From Microbacterium sp. MAH-37 (GTDB lineage: Bacteria > Actinomycetota > Actinomycetes > Actinomycetales > Microbacteriaceae): a stretch of DNA of 64,000 bases. The stretch covers positions 286,863 through 350,862 of the forward strand of contig NZ_WSEN01000009.1 of NCBI RefSeq assembly GCF_009758255.1, given 5' to 3'. The notes under the pieces were generated by a model. The model worked only from the letters and a program-made list of their open reading frames with translations, searched no databases and was not told the origin of the DNA. The translations under genes were made by a program, and so were the position numbers. Below are positions 1 through 9,054 of the stretch, piece by piece (within the stretch, counting starts at the first letter, position 1; the number at the start of each line of letters is the position of its first letter).

Positions 1-897
1 GACAGACATCCGGGTGCCGAGGCCCGAGCACGCCGGGCACGCACCGAACGGCGCGTTGAACGAGAAGGTGCGGGGCTCGATCTCGGTGAGGGTGATCGGA
101 TGCCCGTTGGGGCACGCCAGCTTCTCGGAGAACGACTGCCAGGCCGCGTCCCCCTCCTCGTCGACGAAGTTGACCTGCATGACGCCGCCGGCGAGGCCGA
201 GCGCCGTCTCGACCGAGTCGGTCACGCGGCCGAGGATGTCGTCGGATGCCACGAGGCGGTCGACGACCACGGCGATGTCGTGCTTGTAGCTCTTCTTCAG
301 CGTCGGCGGCTCTGCCAGCTGGATGAGGTCGCCGTCGACGATCGCGCGCGAGTAGCCCTTCGCGCCCAGTTCGCGGAACAGGTCGACGAACTCGCCCTTC
401 TTCTGCGAGACGACGGGCGCGACGATCTGATAGCGGGTGCGCTCCGGCAGCTCCATGAGCTGATCGGCGATCTGCTGCACGGTCTGCCGCTGGATGCGCT
501 CACCGCACTCGGGGCAGTGCGGCACGCCGATGCGCGCCCAGAGCAGGCGCATGTAGTCGTAGATCTCGGTGATCGTGCCGACCGTCGACCGAGGGTTGCG
601 GTTGGTCGACTTCTGGTCGATCGACACCGCAGGGCTGAGCCCCTCGATGAAGTCGACGTCCGGCCGGTCGACCTGGCCGAGGAACTGCCGCGCATAGGCA
701 CTCAACGACTCGACATAGCGACGCTGTCCCTCCGCGAAGATCGTGTCGAACGCGAGGCTGGACTTGCCGGAGCCGGACAGTCCGGTGAAGACCACCAGCG
801 AATCGCGGGGGATCTCGATGTCTACGTTCTTGAGATTGTGCACGCGGGCACCGCGGACACTGAGTTTTCCTGAGCTGGCGACGGGAACAATGGGCAC
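1..897 (-). CDS. uvrA: UvrA, excinuclease ABC subunit A (N-terminal 299 residues)
   Basis: UvrA is the damage-sensing ATPase of nucleotide excision repair and hands lesions to UvrB. The visible part has the first Walker A (GLSGSGKSS, residues 39-47), the following [19 protein letters not shown] stretch typical of UvrA, a CPEC pair at residues 128-131, and the start of the first zinc module (CPNGHP...CPACSGLG). The gene runs off the left edge of the window, still open. The GTG at 897 is chosen because an in-frame stop lies four codons upstream. It has no Shine-Dalgarno but a TAGACT box 6 nt upstream, so the mRNA is probably leaderless. uvrB lies 12 kb away and is transcribed separately. Confidence 0.96.
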   Translation of the reverse strand, partial: MPIVPVASSGKLSVRGARVHNLKNVDIEIPRDSLVVFTGLSGSGKSSLAFDTIFAEGQRRYVESLSAYARQFLGQVDRPDVDFIEGLSPAVSIDQKSTNRNPRSTVGTITEIYDYMRLLWARIGVPHCPECGERIQRQTVQQIADQLMELPERTRYQIVAPVVSQKKGEFVDLFRELGAKGYSRAIVDGDLIQLAEPPTLKKSYKHDIAVVVDRLVASDDILGRVTDSVETALGLAGGVMQVNFVDEEGDAAWQSFSEKLACPNGHPITLTEIEPRTFSFNAPFGACPACSGLGTRMSV

Positions 898-903
898 CGG
901 ACA

Positions 904-909
904 AGTCTA
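904..909 (-). promoter_or_regulatory. Candidate leaderless -10 box of uvrA
   Basis: TAGACT on the minus strand ends 6 nt before the uvrA GTG. This spacing places transcription start at or beside the start codon, as in actinobacterial leaderless mRNAs. No SOS box was recognised by eye nearby. Confidence 0.55.
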
Positions 910-997
910 GGAGTGCCCACCGACATCGGGCTCGGAGAGCACTCAGGCGCGGCATCCGTGCGTCCTCACAACCGGATGCGACTCGTGTGAGTCCGGC

Positions 998-1035
998 GTT
1001 ACACCGCCGACACCGAACGGCGATGGCACCGAAAC
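998..1035 (+). promoter_or_regulatory. Candidate GlnR binding site upstream of the nitrate genes
   Basis: GTTAC at 998-1002 is followed after 6 nt by GACAC at 1009-1013, close to the actinobacterial GlnR half-site pair GTnAC-n6-GaAAC. A perfect GAAAC lies at 1031-1035, exactly 22 bp (two 11-bp steps) further on. A GTGAG at 987-991 is also in the 11-bp register. GlnR is the known nitrogen regulator of nitrate assimilation in actinobacteria; binding here is inference. Confidence 0.5.
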
Positions 1036-1045
1036 AGCGCCCCCG

Positions 1046-1051
1046 TAGCCT
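1046..1051 (+). promoter_or_regulatory. Candidate -10 box of the nitrate operon
   Basis: TAGCCT lies about 10 bp downstream of the last GlnR-like half-site. It would start transcription near 1058, leaving a 5' UTR of about 30 nt that carries GGAGA 5 nt before the narK ATG. No good -35 is seen, which fits an activated promoter. Confidence 0.4.
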
Positions 1052-1089
1052 CCTGGTCATCAGGCCGGCATCCGAGCATCGGAGACACC

Positions 1090-2496
1090 ATGACCGCGAT
1101 CGACTCCGCACCAGCCCCGCGCACGGGCCCCGTCCTCGCCCCCGGCGCCCTCACCGTCAGAGCGGGCCGCTGGATCGACGGCTGGGATGCCGAGGATCGT
1201 GATCAGTGGGAGCACGAGGGACGACGTATCGCGGCGCGCAACCTGCGCTGGTCGATCTTCGCCGAGTTCCTCGGGTTCGTGGTGTGGCAGCTCTGGTCGA
1301 TCGTCGTGATCTCGCTGCCGGCGGCGGGGTTCACCTTCGATGTGACGCAGACGTTCTGGTTGATCTCGATGCCGAGTCTCGTCGGCGCCACCCTGCGCTT
1401 CCCCTACACGTTCATGGTCCCCCGATTCGGCGGGCGGAACTGGACGATCATCTCGGCCGCACTGCTGCTGCTCCCCGTGACGGGCCTGGCACTGTGCGTC
1501 GGCAACCCGGACACGCCGTTCCCGGTGATGCTCGGCGTCGCCGCCCTCGCCGGACTCGGCGGCGGCAACTTCGCCTCCTCGATGTCGAACATCACCTCGT
1601 TCTATCCGCAGCGCGAGAAGGGCTGGGCGCTGGGAGTGAACGCGGCCGGCGGCAACCTGGGCGCCGCCGTCGCGCAGTTCGTCGTGCCGATCGTCATCAC
1701 GGTGGGAGCGGCGACGACCCTGAACCTCTCCGCCGCCGGCTGGATCTGGGTGCCGCTCATCATCGTCGCCGTCGTGGGCGCCGCGCTGCGCATGGACAAC
1801 CTGTCCAGCGCCCGCGCCGACTTCGCCGCCTCCCTCGCCGCGTTCAGAGAGCCGCATCTCTGGGTCCTCGCCTTCCTCTATCTCGGCACCTTCGGCTCCT
1901 TCATCGGGTTCGCGGGCGTGTTCCCGAAGCTCCTCGCCGACCAGTTCCCGGAGTACTCCCAGCTGCACGTGGGCACCGCCTCACTGTCGCTCGCGTTCCT
2001 CGGCGCGCTGTGCGGCTCTCTCGCACGGCCCTACGGCGGCAGGCTCGCCGACCGCTTCGGCGGCTCATCGATCACCCTGGTCGCGTTCGGCGCCATGGCC
2101 GCGCTCACCACCGTCGTCATCCTCACGCTGCCGACGATCGGGTTCTGGGGATTCCTGGGGCTGTTCCTGCTGCTCTTCACCGCGAGCGGAATCGGCAACG
2201 GGGCGACCTACCGGATGATCCCGACGGTGTTCGCCTGGCGTGCGGGAGCGGAGGACGCCCACCGTACCGCGGGCGACGTCGGCTCTCAGCGCAAGGCGGC
2301 CGCCGCGCTCGGCATCATCTCGGCGATCGGCGCCTACGGCGGATTCGTCATTCCGCAGGCGCTCGGCTGGTCGAAGGCCAGCACGGGCGGCTACTCGGCG
2401 GGACTGAGCTGGTTCGTCGGCGCCTACCTGATCATGATCACCGTGACGGCCGTGGTCTACGTGCGGGCCGGCCGTCGCGCGGGGACGCGGCTGTGA
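1090..2496 (+). CDS. narK: NarK/NasA-type nitrate/nitrite transporter (MFS)
   Basis: This is a 468-residue polytopic membrane protein with about 12 hydrophobic segments, of the nitrate/nitrite porter branch of the MFS. Two Gly-rich nitrate signature stretches are visible: GGGNFASSMSNITSFYPQ near residue 158 and NAAGGNLG at 184-191. An Arg-rich loop (GGRLADRFGG) follows TM8. The ATG has GGAGA 5 nt upstream. Its TGA overlaps the GTG of the nitrate reductase gene (GTGA), so the two are translationally coupled. The context indicates nitrate uptake for assimilation rather than respiration, since no narGHJI is present. Confidence 0.9.
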   Translation: MTAIDSAPAPRTGPVLAPGALTVRAGRWIDGWDAEDRDQWEHEGRRIAARNLRWSIFAEFLGFVVWQLWSIVVISLPAAGFTFDVTQTFWLISMPSLVGATLRFPYTFMVPRFGGRNWTIISAALLLLPVTGLALCVGNPDTPFPVMLGVAALAGLGGGNFASSMSNITSFYPQREKGWALGVNAAGGNLGAAVAQFVVPIVITVGAATTLNLSAAGWIWVPLIIVAVVGAALRMDNLSSARADFAASLAAFREPHLWVLAFLYLGTFGSFIGFAGVFPKLLADQFPEYSQLHVGTASLSLAFLGALCGSLARPYGGRLADRFGGSSITLVAFGAMAALTTVVILTLPTIGFWGFLGLFLLLFTASGIGNGATYRMIPTVFAWRAGAEDAHRTAGDVGSQRKAAAALGIISAIGAYGGFVIPQALGWSKASTGGYSAGLSWFVGAYLIMITVTAVVYVRAGRRAGTRL

Positions 2497-4565
2497 CGTC
2501 CGCGTCGGTCACCTCGACGCACTGCCCGTACTGCGCTCTGCAGTGCGCGATGACACTGACGCCGCAGGAGGCCGGTGCCTCGGTCGCGCCCCGCGACTTC
2601 CCGACCAATCGCGGCGGACTGTGCAAGAAGGGCTGGACCTCGGCCGAACTGCTCCGGCATCCGGACCGGGTCACCACGCCCCTGCGGCGGACGGATGCCG
2701 GTTTCGAGGAGGTCTCCTGGGATGACGCACTCGACGACATCGCAGCGCGACTCGCCGCGCTGCGCGCGGAGCGCGGCGCCGACTGCATCGGCGTGTTCGG
2801 CGGCGGCGGCCTGACGAACGAGAAGGCGTATCAGCTCGGCAAGTTCGCCCGGATCGCGCTGGGCACGAGCCGGATCGACTACAACGGCCGGTTCTGCATG
2901 TCCAGCGCCGCGGCGGCGGGCAACCGCGCCTTCGGCATCGACCGCGGGCTGCCGTTCCCGGTGACCGATCTCGACGGCGCAGAGACGATCCTGCTCCTCG
3001 GGTCCAACGTCGCAGCGACGATGCCGCCTCTGCTCGGCCACCTCACCGGTGCGCGCGCGGCCGGCGGCCTGATCGTCGTCGACCCGCGGCGCTCCGAGAC
3101 CGCCAGGCTGCTCGAGGACGGCGGCGGGATCCACGTGCAGCCGGCGCCGGGCACCGACCTACTGGTGCTGCTCGGCCTGACCCACATCGTGCTCGCCGAG
3201 GGCCTCGCGGATCTCCCCTACCTGCGAACACGCACCACCGGCCTCGAGGAACTGCGGCGCAGCGTCGCCGCATGGTGGCCGGAGCGGGTGCAGTCGCTGA
3301 CGGGTGTGCCGGCGGCGCAGCTGCGCACGATCGCCCGTCGTCTCGCCGTGCACCGGCGCACCTTCATCATCACCGGGCGCGGCGTCGAGCAGCACGCCGA
3401 CGGCACCGACACCGCGACCGCCGCGATCAACCTCGCCCTCGTACTCGGTCTGCCGGGACGGGCCGGTGCGGGGTACGGCACGCTGACCGGCCAGGGCAAC
3501 GGCCAGGGCGGTCGGGAGCACGGGCAGAAGTGCGACCAGCTCCCCGGGTACCGCCGGATCTCGGATCCCGCTGCGCGGCGGCACGTCGCGGCGGTGTGGG
3601 GCGTCGAAGAGGCGACGCTTCCCGGCCCCGGCGTCCCGGCGATGGAACTGCTCGGGATGCTCGGCGACGAGGTAGCCGCCCTCCTGGTGCACGGCTCGAA
3701 CGTCGTGGTCTCAGCCCCGGACGCGGCGACCGTCACCCGGGATCTGGCGAGACTCGACCTGCTGGTGGTGTGCGACTTCTTCCTCTCCGAGACCGCGAAG
3801 TTGGCGCACTACGTGCTGCCGGTGACGCAGTGGGCCGAGGAGGAGGGCACGATGACCTCGCTCGAGGGCCGCGTGATCCGGCGGCGGAAGTCGATCGATG
3901 CGCCGGGCGAGACGCGGAGCGAGCTGTGGATCCTCCAGCAGCTGGCCCGTCGTCTGCGGGCTCCGGGCAGCTGGCCGACGGACGCGGCGGAGGTCTTCGA
4001 CGAGCTCGCCAGGGCCTCTGCGGGAGGTCCCGCTGACTACTCCGGCCTCAGCCATGCGCTCCTGGACAGCGGCGAGGCGGCGTACTGGCCGTATCCCGCC
4101 GGCACCGCTGGCACGGCGCGCCTCTTCGCAGAGGCGTTCGCCCACCCCGACGGTCGGGCGCGCATCGTGCCGGTCTCCCCCGGCGTCGCGATCCCGAACC
4201 CCGGTATGACGCTCATCACCGGGCGCCTGCTCGAGCACTACCAGTCCGGGGCGCAGACACGCCGGGTCGCCGAGCTGGTCCAGGCACGTCCGCGGGCGAC
4301 GGTCCAGCTGCACCCGGCGACCGCAGCCGATCTCGGGATCGCCGCCGACGACATGGTCGAGATCTCCCGCGACGGCGGGACCGTCCGCGTGCGAGCGGAG
4401 ATCACCTCGGGCATCCGGCACGACACGGTCTTCCTCCCGTTCCACTTCCCCGGCGAGGACCGCGCGAATCTGCTCACCAGACCGGTCGTCGACCCGGTCT
4501 CGGCGATGCCCGAGTTCAAGAGGACCCCGGTCACCCTGGCACGGGCGGAGGGGGACATCTCATGA
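2493..4565 (+). CDS. nasC: Assimilatory nitrate reductase, molybdopterin catalytic subunit
   Basis: This predicted cytoplasmic 690-residue protein would reduce nitrate to nitrite. The N-terminus binds a [4Fe-4S] cluster through C11, C14, C18 and C44 (CPYCALQC...GLCKKGW). Mo-bisMGD domains follow, with the GNGQGGREHGQKCDQLPGYR segment and a C-terminal molydopterin-dinucleotide-binding domain (TGRLLEHYQSGAQTRR). There is no Tat signal. Unlike some NasA proteins it has no C-terminal BFD [2Fe-2S] domain; that domain is found on the next gene's product. The GTG start at 2493 overlaps the transporter stop. Its ATGA junction with the next gene makes a three-gene operon. Confidence 0.9.
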   Translation: MTSASVTSTHCPYCALQCAMTLTPQEAGASVAPRDFPTNRGGLCKKGWTSAELLRHPDRVTTPLRRTDAGFEEVSWDDALDDIAARLAALRAERGADCIGVFGGGGLTNEKAYQLGKFARIALGTSRIDYNGRFCMSSAAAAGNRAFGIDRGLPFPVTDLDGAETILLLGSNVAATMPPLLGHLTGARAAGGLIVVDPRRSETARLLEDGGGIHVQPAPGTDLLVLLGLTHIVLAEGLADLPYLRTRTTGLEELRRSVAAWWPERVQSLTGVPAAQLRTIARRLAVHRRTFIITGRGVEQHADGTDTATAAINLALVLGLPGRAGAGYGTLTGQGNGQGGREHGQKCDQLPGYRRISDPAARRHVAAVWGVEEATLPGPGVPAMELLGMLGDEVAALLVHGSNVVVSAPDAATVTRDLARLDLLVVCDFFLSETAKLAHYVLPVTQWAEEEGTMTSLEGRVIRRRKSIDAPGETRSELWILQQLARRLRAPGSWPTDAAEVFDELARASAGGPADYSGLSHALLDSGEAAYWPYPAGTAGTARLFAEAFAHPDGRARIVPVSPGVAIPNPGMTLITGRLLEHYQSGAQTRRVAELVQARPRATVQLHPATAADLGIAADDMVEISRDGGTVRVRAEITSGIRHDTVFLPFHFPGEDRANLLTRPVVDPVSAMPEFKRTPVTLARAEGDIS

Positions 4566-6154
4566 GGATCGTCGTGATCGGCTTCGGGCCTGTCGGCGCA
4601 CGCTTCGTCGAGGGGATGCTTCCCGCGGTGCGCGCGGGTGCCGTCACGCTGACCGTCCTCGGCGCAGAGCAGGACGACGCGTACAACCGCGTCCTGATCG
4701 CGGAACTCGCCGTCGGCAGGGCGACCCGCGAGCGGCTCGACCTGCCGGGGGCCGCGGCGGCGGCCGCGGCCGGGGCATCCGTCCGTCTCGGCGAGGCGGC
4801 CGTCTCGATCGACAGAAGCCGGCGCCTCGTGCGCACCAGCGGAGGCGATCGCGTCGCCTACGACCGGCTCGTGCTCGCCACCGGCGCACGCGCCAACGTG
4901 CCCACGCTGTTCGGCATGGAGAAGGCGCGCCGTCACCGTCTGTCCAGAGCGCTGCATCCGAAGCTGCTCGATCGCGGCGAGCACGACCTCCCCCGCGGGG
5001 TCACCGCACTGCGCGACCTCGCGGATGCGGAGCAGGTCGCCGCTGCTGTCCGCGCCGGACTGCGGATCGTCGTGCTGGGCGCAGGCGTCCTCGGACTGGA
5101 GGTCGCGCTCGCCGCCAGGGAACAGGGCGCAGAGGTCGTCGTCGTGCACACCGGCGGCGTTCCGATGAGTCGCAACCTCGACGACGACGGCGGCCGCATG
5201 CTCGCGCGCGCGGCACGGGGCGCGGGCGTGCAGATGCTGGCGCATGCCGTCGCCGAGAGCATCGTCACCCGCACGGACCGCAGCGGCGGCGTCCGCTTCG
5301 ACGCCCTGCTCTGCGCAGACGGCACGCTCGTGCGCGGCGATCTTCTGCTGCTCTCCGTCGGCGCATCCGCACGCGTGGAGCTGGCCGCCGCGGCCGACCT
5401 CGCCGTGGCCACCGGCATCCTCGTCGACGAGCAGCTCGCCTCATGGACGGATCCCTCGATCTTCGCGATCGGTGACTGCGCGCAGGTGGCAGCGCGCGAC
5501 TCGGCCAGGGCCGACGGCCACGTCGCGGGAGCGCCATCGGGGCTCATCGGCCCCGGATGGCGCCAGGCGGACGCTCTCTCGGCGTGGCTCTCCGGCGCGG
5601 GCGACGAGATGCATCCGCTTGCTGATCGTCCCGCGGTCGTCTCGCTCAAAGCCGAGGACGTGGACGTCATCTCCGGCGGTGCCGTGGACGCCGATCCCTG
5701 GGACGAGGACCCGCATACGGATGCCTGCGCGCACCGGCGGCAGGTGAGTCAGTGGCTGGATCCGGCCCGAGGGTGCTACATCAAGATGGTCACCCGCGCC
5801 GGGGTGCTGGAGGGGTTCGTGGCGGTCGGCATGCCCAGAGCGGGCGCGGAACTCGCCCTGCTCTTCGAGCGGGGCGGAGAACTGCCCGCCGATCGCGGCG
5901 CGCTGCTGCGTCTGGACGGCGTCGACTCCGGCGAGGCGCTCGGCACCGATCCGTTCGCGCCGGATGCGACGGTGTGCTGGTGCAACGGCGTAACGGTGCA
6001 GCGCATCAGCGATGCCCTCGCCGATGGCGCCGACACGGTGGAGTGCGTCGGCTCGACGACCAGGGCGGGCACCGGCTGCGGCGGATGCCGCGGAAGGATC
6101 GCCGAGCTCATCGCGCGTGACGTCTCGCTCGCCGGCGGCGCGCGCGTCGGCTAG
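4562..6154 (+). CDS. nasB: FAD/NAD(P)H oxidoreductase with C-terminal BFD-like [2Fe-2S] domain, likely nitrate reductase electron-transfer subunit
   Basis: This 530-residue protein resembles the N-terminal flavoprotein part of NirB. It has an N-terminal dinucleotide fold (VVIGFGPVGARFVEGM), a second Rossmann fold (IVVLGAGVLGLEVALA) and the FAD motif FAIGDCAQ. The C-terminal BFD-like cluster site has C472-W-C474 and C506-GG-C509. It lacks the siroheme/4Fe-4S nitrite reductase domain, so it more likely passes NAD(P)H electrons to the adjacent nitrate reductase. The ATG overlaps the nasC stop (ATGA). Its TAG shares the palindrome CTAG with the stop of the convergent gene. No nitrite reductase gene is in the window. 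The symbol follows the operon context. Confidence 0.8.
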   Translation: MRIVVIGFGPVGARFVEGMLPAVRAGAVTLTVLGAEQDDAYNRVLIAELAVGRATRERLDLPGAAAAAAAGASVRLGEAAVSIDRSRRLVRTSGGDRVAYDRLVLATGARANVPTLFGMEKARRHRLSRALHPKLLDRGEHDLPRGVTALRDLADAEQVAAAVRAGLRIVVLGAGVLGLEVALAAREQGAEVVVVHTGGVPMSRNLDDDGGRMLARAARGAGVQMLAHAVAESIVTRTDRSGGVRFDALLCADGTLVRGDLLLLSVGASARVELAAAADLAVATGILVDEQLASWTDPSIFAIGDCAQVAARDSARADGHVAGAPSGLIGPGWRQADALSAWLSGAGDEMHPLADRPAVVSLKAEDVDVISGGAVDADPWDEDPHTDACAHRRQVSQWLDPARGCYIKMVTRAGVLEGFVAVGMPRAGAELALLFERGGELPADRGALLRLDGVDSGEALGTDPFAPDATVCWCNGVTVQRISDALADGADTVECVGSTTRAGTGCGGCRGRIAELIARDVSLAGGARVG

Positions 6155-6720
6155 GCCGTATCACCGGGTCGGTTCCCGCGCCGGGTCCCAGGAGCGGCAT
6201 CCGCCGTACGCAGCCCACGCAGGGCGAACACGATGCCCGCCAGCAGCAGTACGGCGCCCAGCGGCGCGAGCCAGGCGATCGCGACGCCGGTCGAGCCGGC
6301 GACCAGACGCGCTCCCCCGAGCGCGAGCGGCTGGGCGATCAACTCGATCACGATGAACCTGCGCGCACTCGGCAGCAGGGCGCGCAGCGCGAGCTGCGAT
6401 CGCAGCGGCACAGTGAGCCCGATCCCGGCCAGCACGTGGATCGCGTGCACCAGCAGCACCGCGAGCGCCGTCCGGGTCGGCGAGGACTCGGTCAGCAGCA
6501 TCCCCACCGGCAGGCACCCGGCGGCCACCCAGGCGACCATCGTACGAGGAACGAACACGCTCGCCACCGCCGCCACGATCGCGATCCAGCGCCACATCGG
6601 CACCGGGATCAGCATGAAGGCGCCCGCCGTCACGATCGCCACGAGGACGACGCGCACGACGGCGCCGGGGACGGCGGCGCGCACCCGGAAGCTGTGCGCC
6701 CTGCGCAGGATGCCGCTCAT
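6151..6720 (-). CDS. Polytopic membrane protein of the MoxR/DUF58 operon
   Basis: This 189-residue, strongly hydrophobic protein has about five predicted membrane segments and a basic N-terminus (ILRRAHSFRVR). I do not recognise a family motif. It is the last gene of an operon read right to left: its ATG overlaps the stop of the DUF58 gene by 4 nt (ATGA). Genes in this position next to MoxR/DUF58 often encode integral membrane components of an envelope-associated complex, but its role is unknown. It ends in CTAG shared with the opposite-strand nitrate operon. Confidence 0.75.
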   Translation of the reverse strand: MSGILRRAHSFRVRAAVPGAVVRVVLVAIVTAGAFMLIPVPMWRWIAIVAAVASVFVPRTMVAWVAAGCLPVGMLLTESSPTRTALAVLLVHAIHVLAGIGLTVPLRSQLALRALLPSARRFIVIELIAQPLALGGARLVAGSTGVAIAWLAPLGAVLLLAGIVFALRGLRTADAAPGTRRGNRPGDTA

Positions 6721-8093
6721 CGCCGCACCGCCGCCTGGCGGGCGTGCCGCCCGCGGATCAGCATCCGCAGCACGGCGTCCGCGTCGCCGCTCCGCCAGGT
6801 GAGCACCTCGACGCCGGTCCTGCGCAGTTCTACGAGGATGTCGCTGCGCTCGGCCAGGAGGGTCCTGGTCGCGAGCCGCTGCTCGGCGCTCAGCCGTGTG
6901 TCGTCCGGCTCCGGCAGGACGTCGACGGCGACGACGGCATGCCCGGATGCTCGCCAGCGGGTCGCGAGCTCGGCGGCCGCGCCGTCGAAGAAGGTGGAGA
7001 GCACGAAGACGATCGAGCCCTGCGGAACCGGCGGCGTGCGGCGGAACCGGGAGCCGTCGCCGCTCACGCCGGTGGCGGCGATCACGTCGCGCAGCCGAGC
7101 CAGATACCGTGCGCCCGCCCCGCTGCGCAGGGTGCGGCCGCCCGGTGCGAGCTCATGGAAGGCCACCCGGTCTCCGGTCTCGATCGCCGCGGTCGCGAGC
7201 GACAGCGCCGCCTCGCGGGCGAGGTCGAGCGAGGTGGTGCCGCTGTGCTCGAGATCACCCGTTCCCCATGTCGCGACGACCTCGCCGAGGTCGTCGGCCG
7301 TGTCGACGGCGATCACCACCGAACTGTCGCTGAGCGTGTTCACCCGGCGCACGTACAGTTCGCCCGGGGCCCGGGACAGACGCGCCGTCGCCCGCCAGTC
7401 CACGCGGCGCAGCTCGTCGCCGGGGGCGAACGGGTGGATGTCCCTGAAGTCGCCGCCCTGTCCTGGCCTGGCACCCTCGTGGCTGCCGTGCAGCCCGGTC
7501 AGCCGCGGGGCGACGGGGAGCTCCTGAAGCCGGCGCAGGACGGGCGCGGCGTTCCAGCGCAGACGTGCCGTCGGCGTGACGGCGGATGTCCACGCGCCGT
7601 CCAGTGCAACCGCCCTCGCCGTGACCGCGAGCAGTTCGATCGGACCGGAGTGGCGCAGTCTGCTGCGTGAGCGCAGAGCCTCCTCGTCCGGCGCCACGTC
7701 GGCCATGCCGGTGCGGCGTCCAGCCTGATCGACCGCGAGCTGCACCCATTCGGCGTCCGCATCGATGTCAACACGCCCCACGACGACCCCCTCGCCGTCC
7801 CCCGCCTCGGCGCTCAGCTCGACCTCGAGGGCGCCTCCAGCCGGGCGGCGCAGCAGCGCCCAGACGAAGCACAGCGCGAGCGGGATGCCGACGGCCACGA
7901 GGTCGGGGCGGGACAGTGCGAGTCCGATCGCGGCGAGCACGACAGCGCCGGCGAGGGCGACGGCGACGACGGGGGTGCGGCGCCACACCAGGGTGGCGGC
8001 GACATCAGCGCCGGATGCCGGCGAGGACGGCGCGTCGGCCCGGAAGCGGCTCACAGCGCCCTCGTCAACGGGTGCCGGCAGCGCTCGGCGCAC
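6717..8093 (-). CDS. DUF58 domain-containing protein
   Basis: This 458-residue protein has two N-terminal hydrophobic segments (about residues 30-75), a beta-rich middle, and the DUF58 core FRDIHPFAPGDELRRVDW near residue 220. A von Willebrand A-like fold follows (VVIAVDTADDLGE). DUF58 proteins are encoded with MoxR AAA+ ATPases, as here, and are thought to act with them in envelope or metal-dependent assembly. The start overlaps the moxR reading frame by 29 nt and the stop overlaps the next gene by 4 nt, so expression is coupled. Confidence 0.88.
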   Translation of the reverse strand: MRRALPAPVDEGAVSRFRADAPSSPASGADVAATLVWRRTPVVAVALAGAVVLAAIGLALSRPDLVAVGIPLALCFVWALLRRPAGGALEVELSAEAGDGEGVVVGRVDIDADAEWVQLAVDQAGRRTGMADVAPDEEALRSRSRLRHSGPIELLAVTARAVALDGAWTSAVTPTARLRWNAAPVLRRLQELPVAPRLTGLHGSHEGARPGQGGDFRDIHPFAPGDELRRVDWRATARLSRAPGELYVRRVNTLSDSSVVIAVDTADDLGEVVATWGTGDLEHSGTTSLDLAREAALSLATAAIETGDRVAFHELAPGGRTLRSGAGARYLARLRDVIAATGVSGDGSRFRRTPPVPQGSIVFVLSTFFDGAAAELATRWRASGHAVVAVDVLPEPDDTRLSAEQRLATRTLLAERSDILVELRRTGVEVLTWRSGDADAVLRMLIRGRHARQAAVRR

Positions 8094-9054
8094 CGGCGAT
8101 GGTCGGTGGCACCGGCGTCTGCGCCACCACAGCCGCCACGATAGACGCGGGATCGATCCCCTGCGCCCACGCCTGCGGCGTGAGGGTCAATCGGTGCGCG
8201 AGGACAGGCTCGGCGATGCGTTTGATGTCGTCGGGTCGCACGTAGCCGCGTCCGTCGAGGGCGGCGAGGGCGCGGGCGACCAGCACCAGAGCCTGCGAAC
8301 CGCGGGGCGATGCCCCGACCGCGACGTTGGTCGCTGCGCGCGTCGCCCGCACGAGATCCACGCAGTACCGTGCGACGTCGGGATCGACGTGGATGCGCTC
8401 CACGGCCGCCTGCAGCCGGAGCAGGCCCTCGGCGTCGATGACCGTGTCGACCGGGGCGTCCGGCGTCTGCCGCCGCACGCGATCCAGGATGATCTGCGCC
8501 TCGCCCTCGGCGCTCGGGTAGCCGACCGACAGCCGCACCATGAAGCGATCCAGCTGTGCCTCGGGCAGCGCGTAGGTGCCCTCGTACTCGATCGGGTTCG
8601 ACGTGGCGATCACGTGGAATGGGGCGGGCAACGGGAATCTGTTCCCCTCGACCGTGACCTGGCGCTCGGCCATGGCCTCGAGCATCGCCGACTGGGTCTT
8701 CGGGGTGGTGCGGTTGATCTCGTCGGCGAGCAGCAGCCCCGTGAAGATCGGACCGGGGCGGAACTGGAAGCCGCCGGTCGCCGGCGCGTAGACGTAGGAC
8801 CCGGTGACGTCACCTGGGAGCATGTCGGGCGTGCACTGCAGTCGACGGAAGTCGAGCCCGAGCGCCGAGGCGATGCTGCGTGCCGCGAGCGTCTTGCCCA
8901 GACCGGGGACATCCTCGAACAAGACGTGTCCGCCGGCCAGGATCGCGGCGAGAGCGACCGTCAGCGGGCCGTCCATGCCCACCACCGCTCCGCGGACGCT
9001 GTCCAGCACCCGGCGGCCGATGCCCTCGATCTGGGTGATCTCGTCGGTGTCCAT
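8065..9054 (-). CDS. moxR: MoxR-family AAA+ ATPase
   Basis: This 329-residue AAA+ ATPase has Walker A GHVLFEDVPGLGKT (near residues 47-60), Walker B LLLADEINR, sensor 1 VIATSNPIEYEGTYALPEAQ and an arginine-finger/lid region after DRFMVRL. MoxR ATPases are chaperone-like partners of DUF58/VWA proteins. It begins at the base next to the stop of the upstream small membrane gene and overlaps the downstream DUF58 gene by 29 nt. It is the second-best conserved marker of this operon. Its substrate is unknown. Confidence 0.93.
   Translation of the reverse strand: MDTDEITQIEGIGRRVLDSVRGAVVGMDGPLTVALAAILAGGHVLFEDVPGLGKTLAARSIASALGLDFRRLQCTPDMLPGDVTGSYVYAPATGGFQFRPGPIFTGLLLADEINRTTPKTQSAMLEAMAERQVTVEGNRFPLPAPFHVIATSNPIEYEGTYALPEAQLDRFMVRLSVGYPSAEGEAQIILDRVRRQTPDAPVDTVIDAEGLLRLQAAVERIHVDPDVARYCVDLVRATRAATNVAVGASPRGSQALVLVARALAALDGRGYVRPDDIKRIAEPVLAHRLTLTPQAWAQGIDPASIVAAVVAQTPVPPTIAGAPSAAGTR

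Noticed and set aside
1206..2492. 429-codon N-terminal extension of the nitrate reductase frame
   Set aside because: It lies out of frame inside the transporter gene and is Arg/Pro-rich. The [4Fe-4S] motif starts 10 residues after the GTG at 2493, which overlaps the transporter stop.
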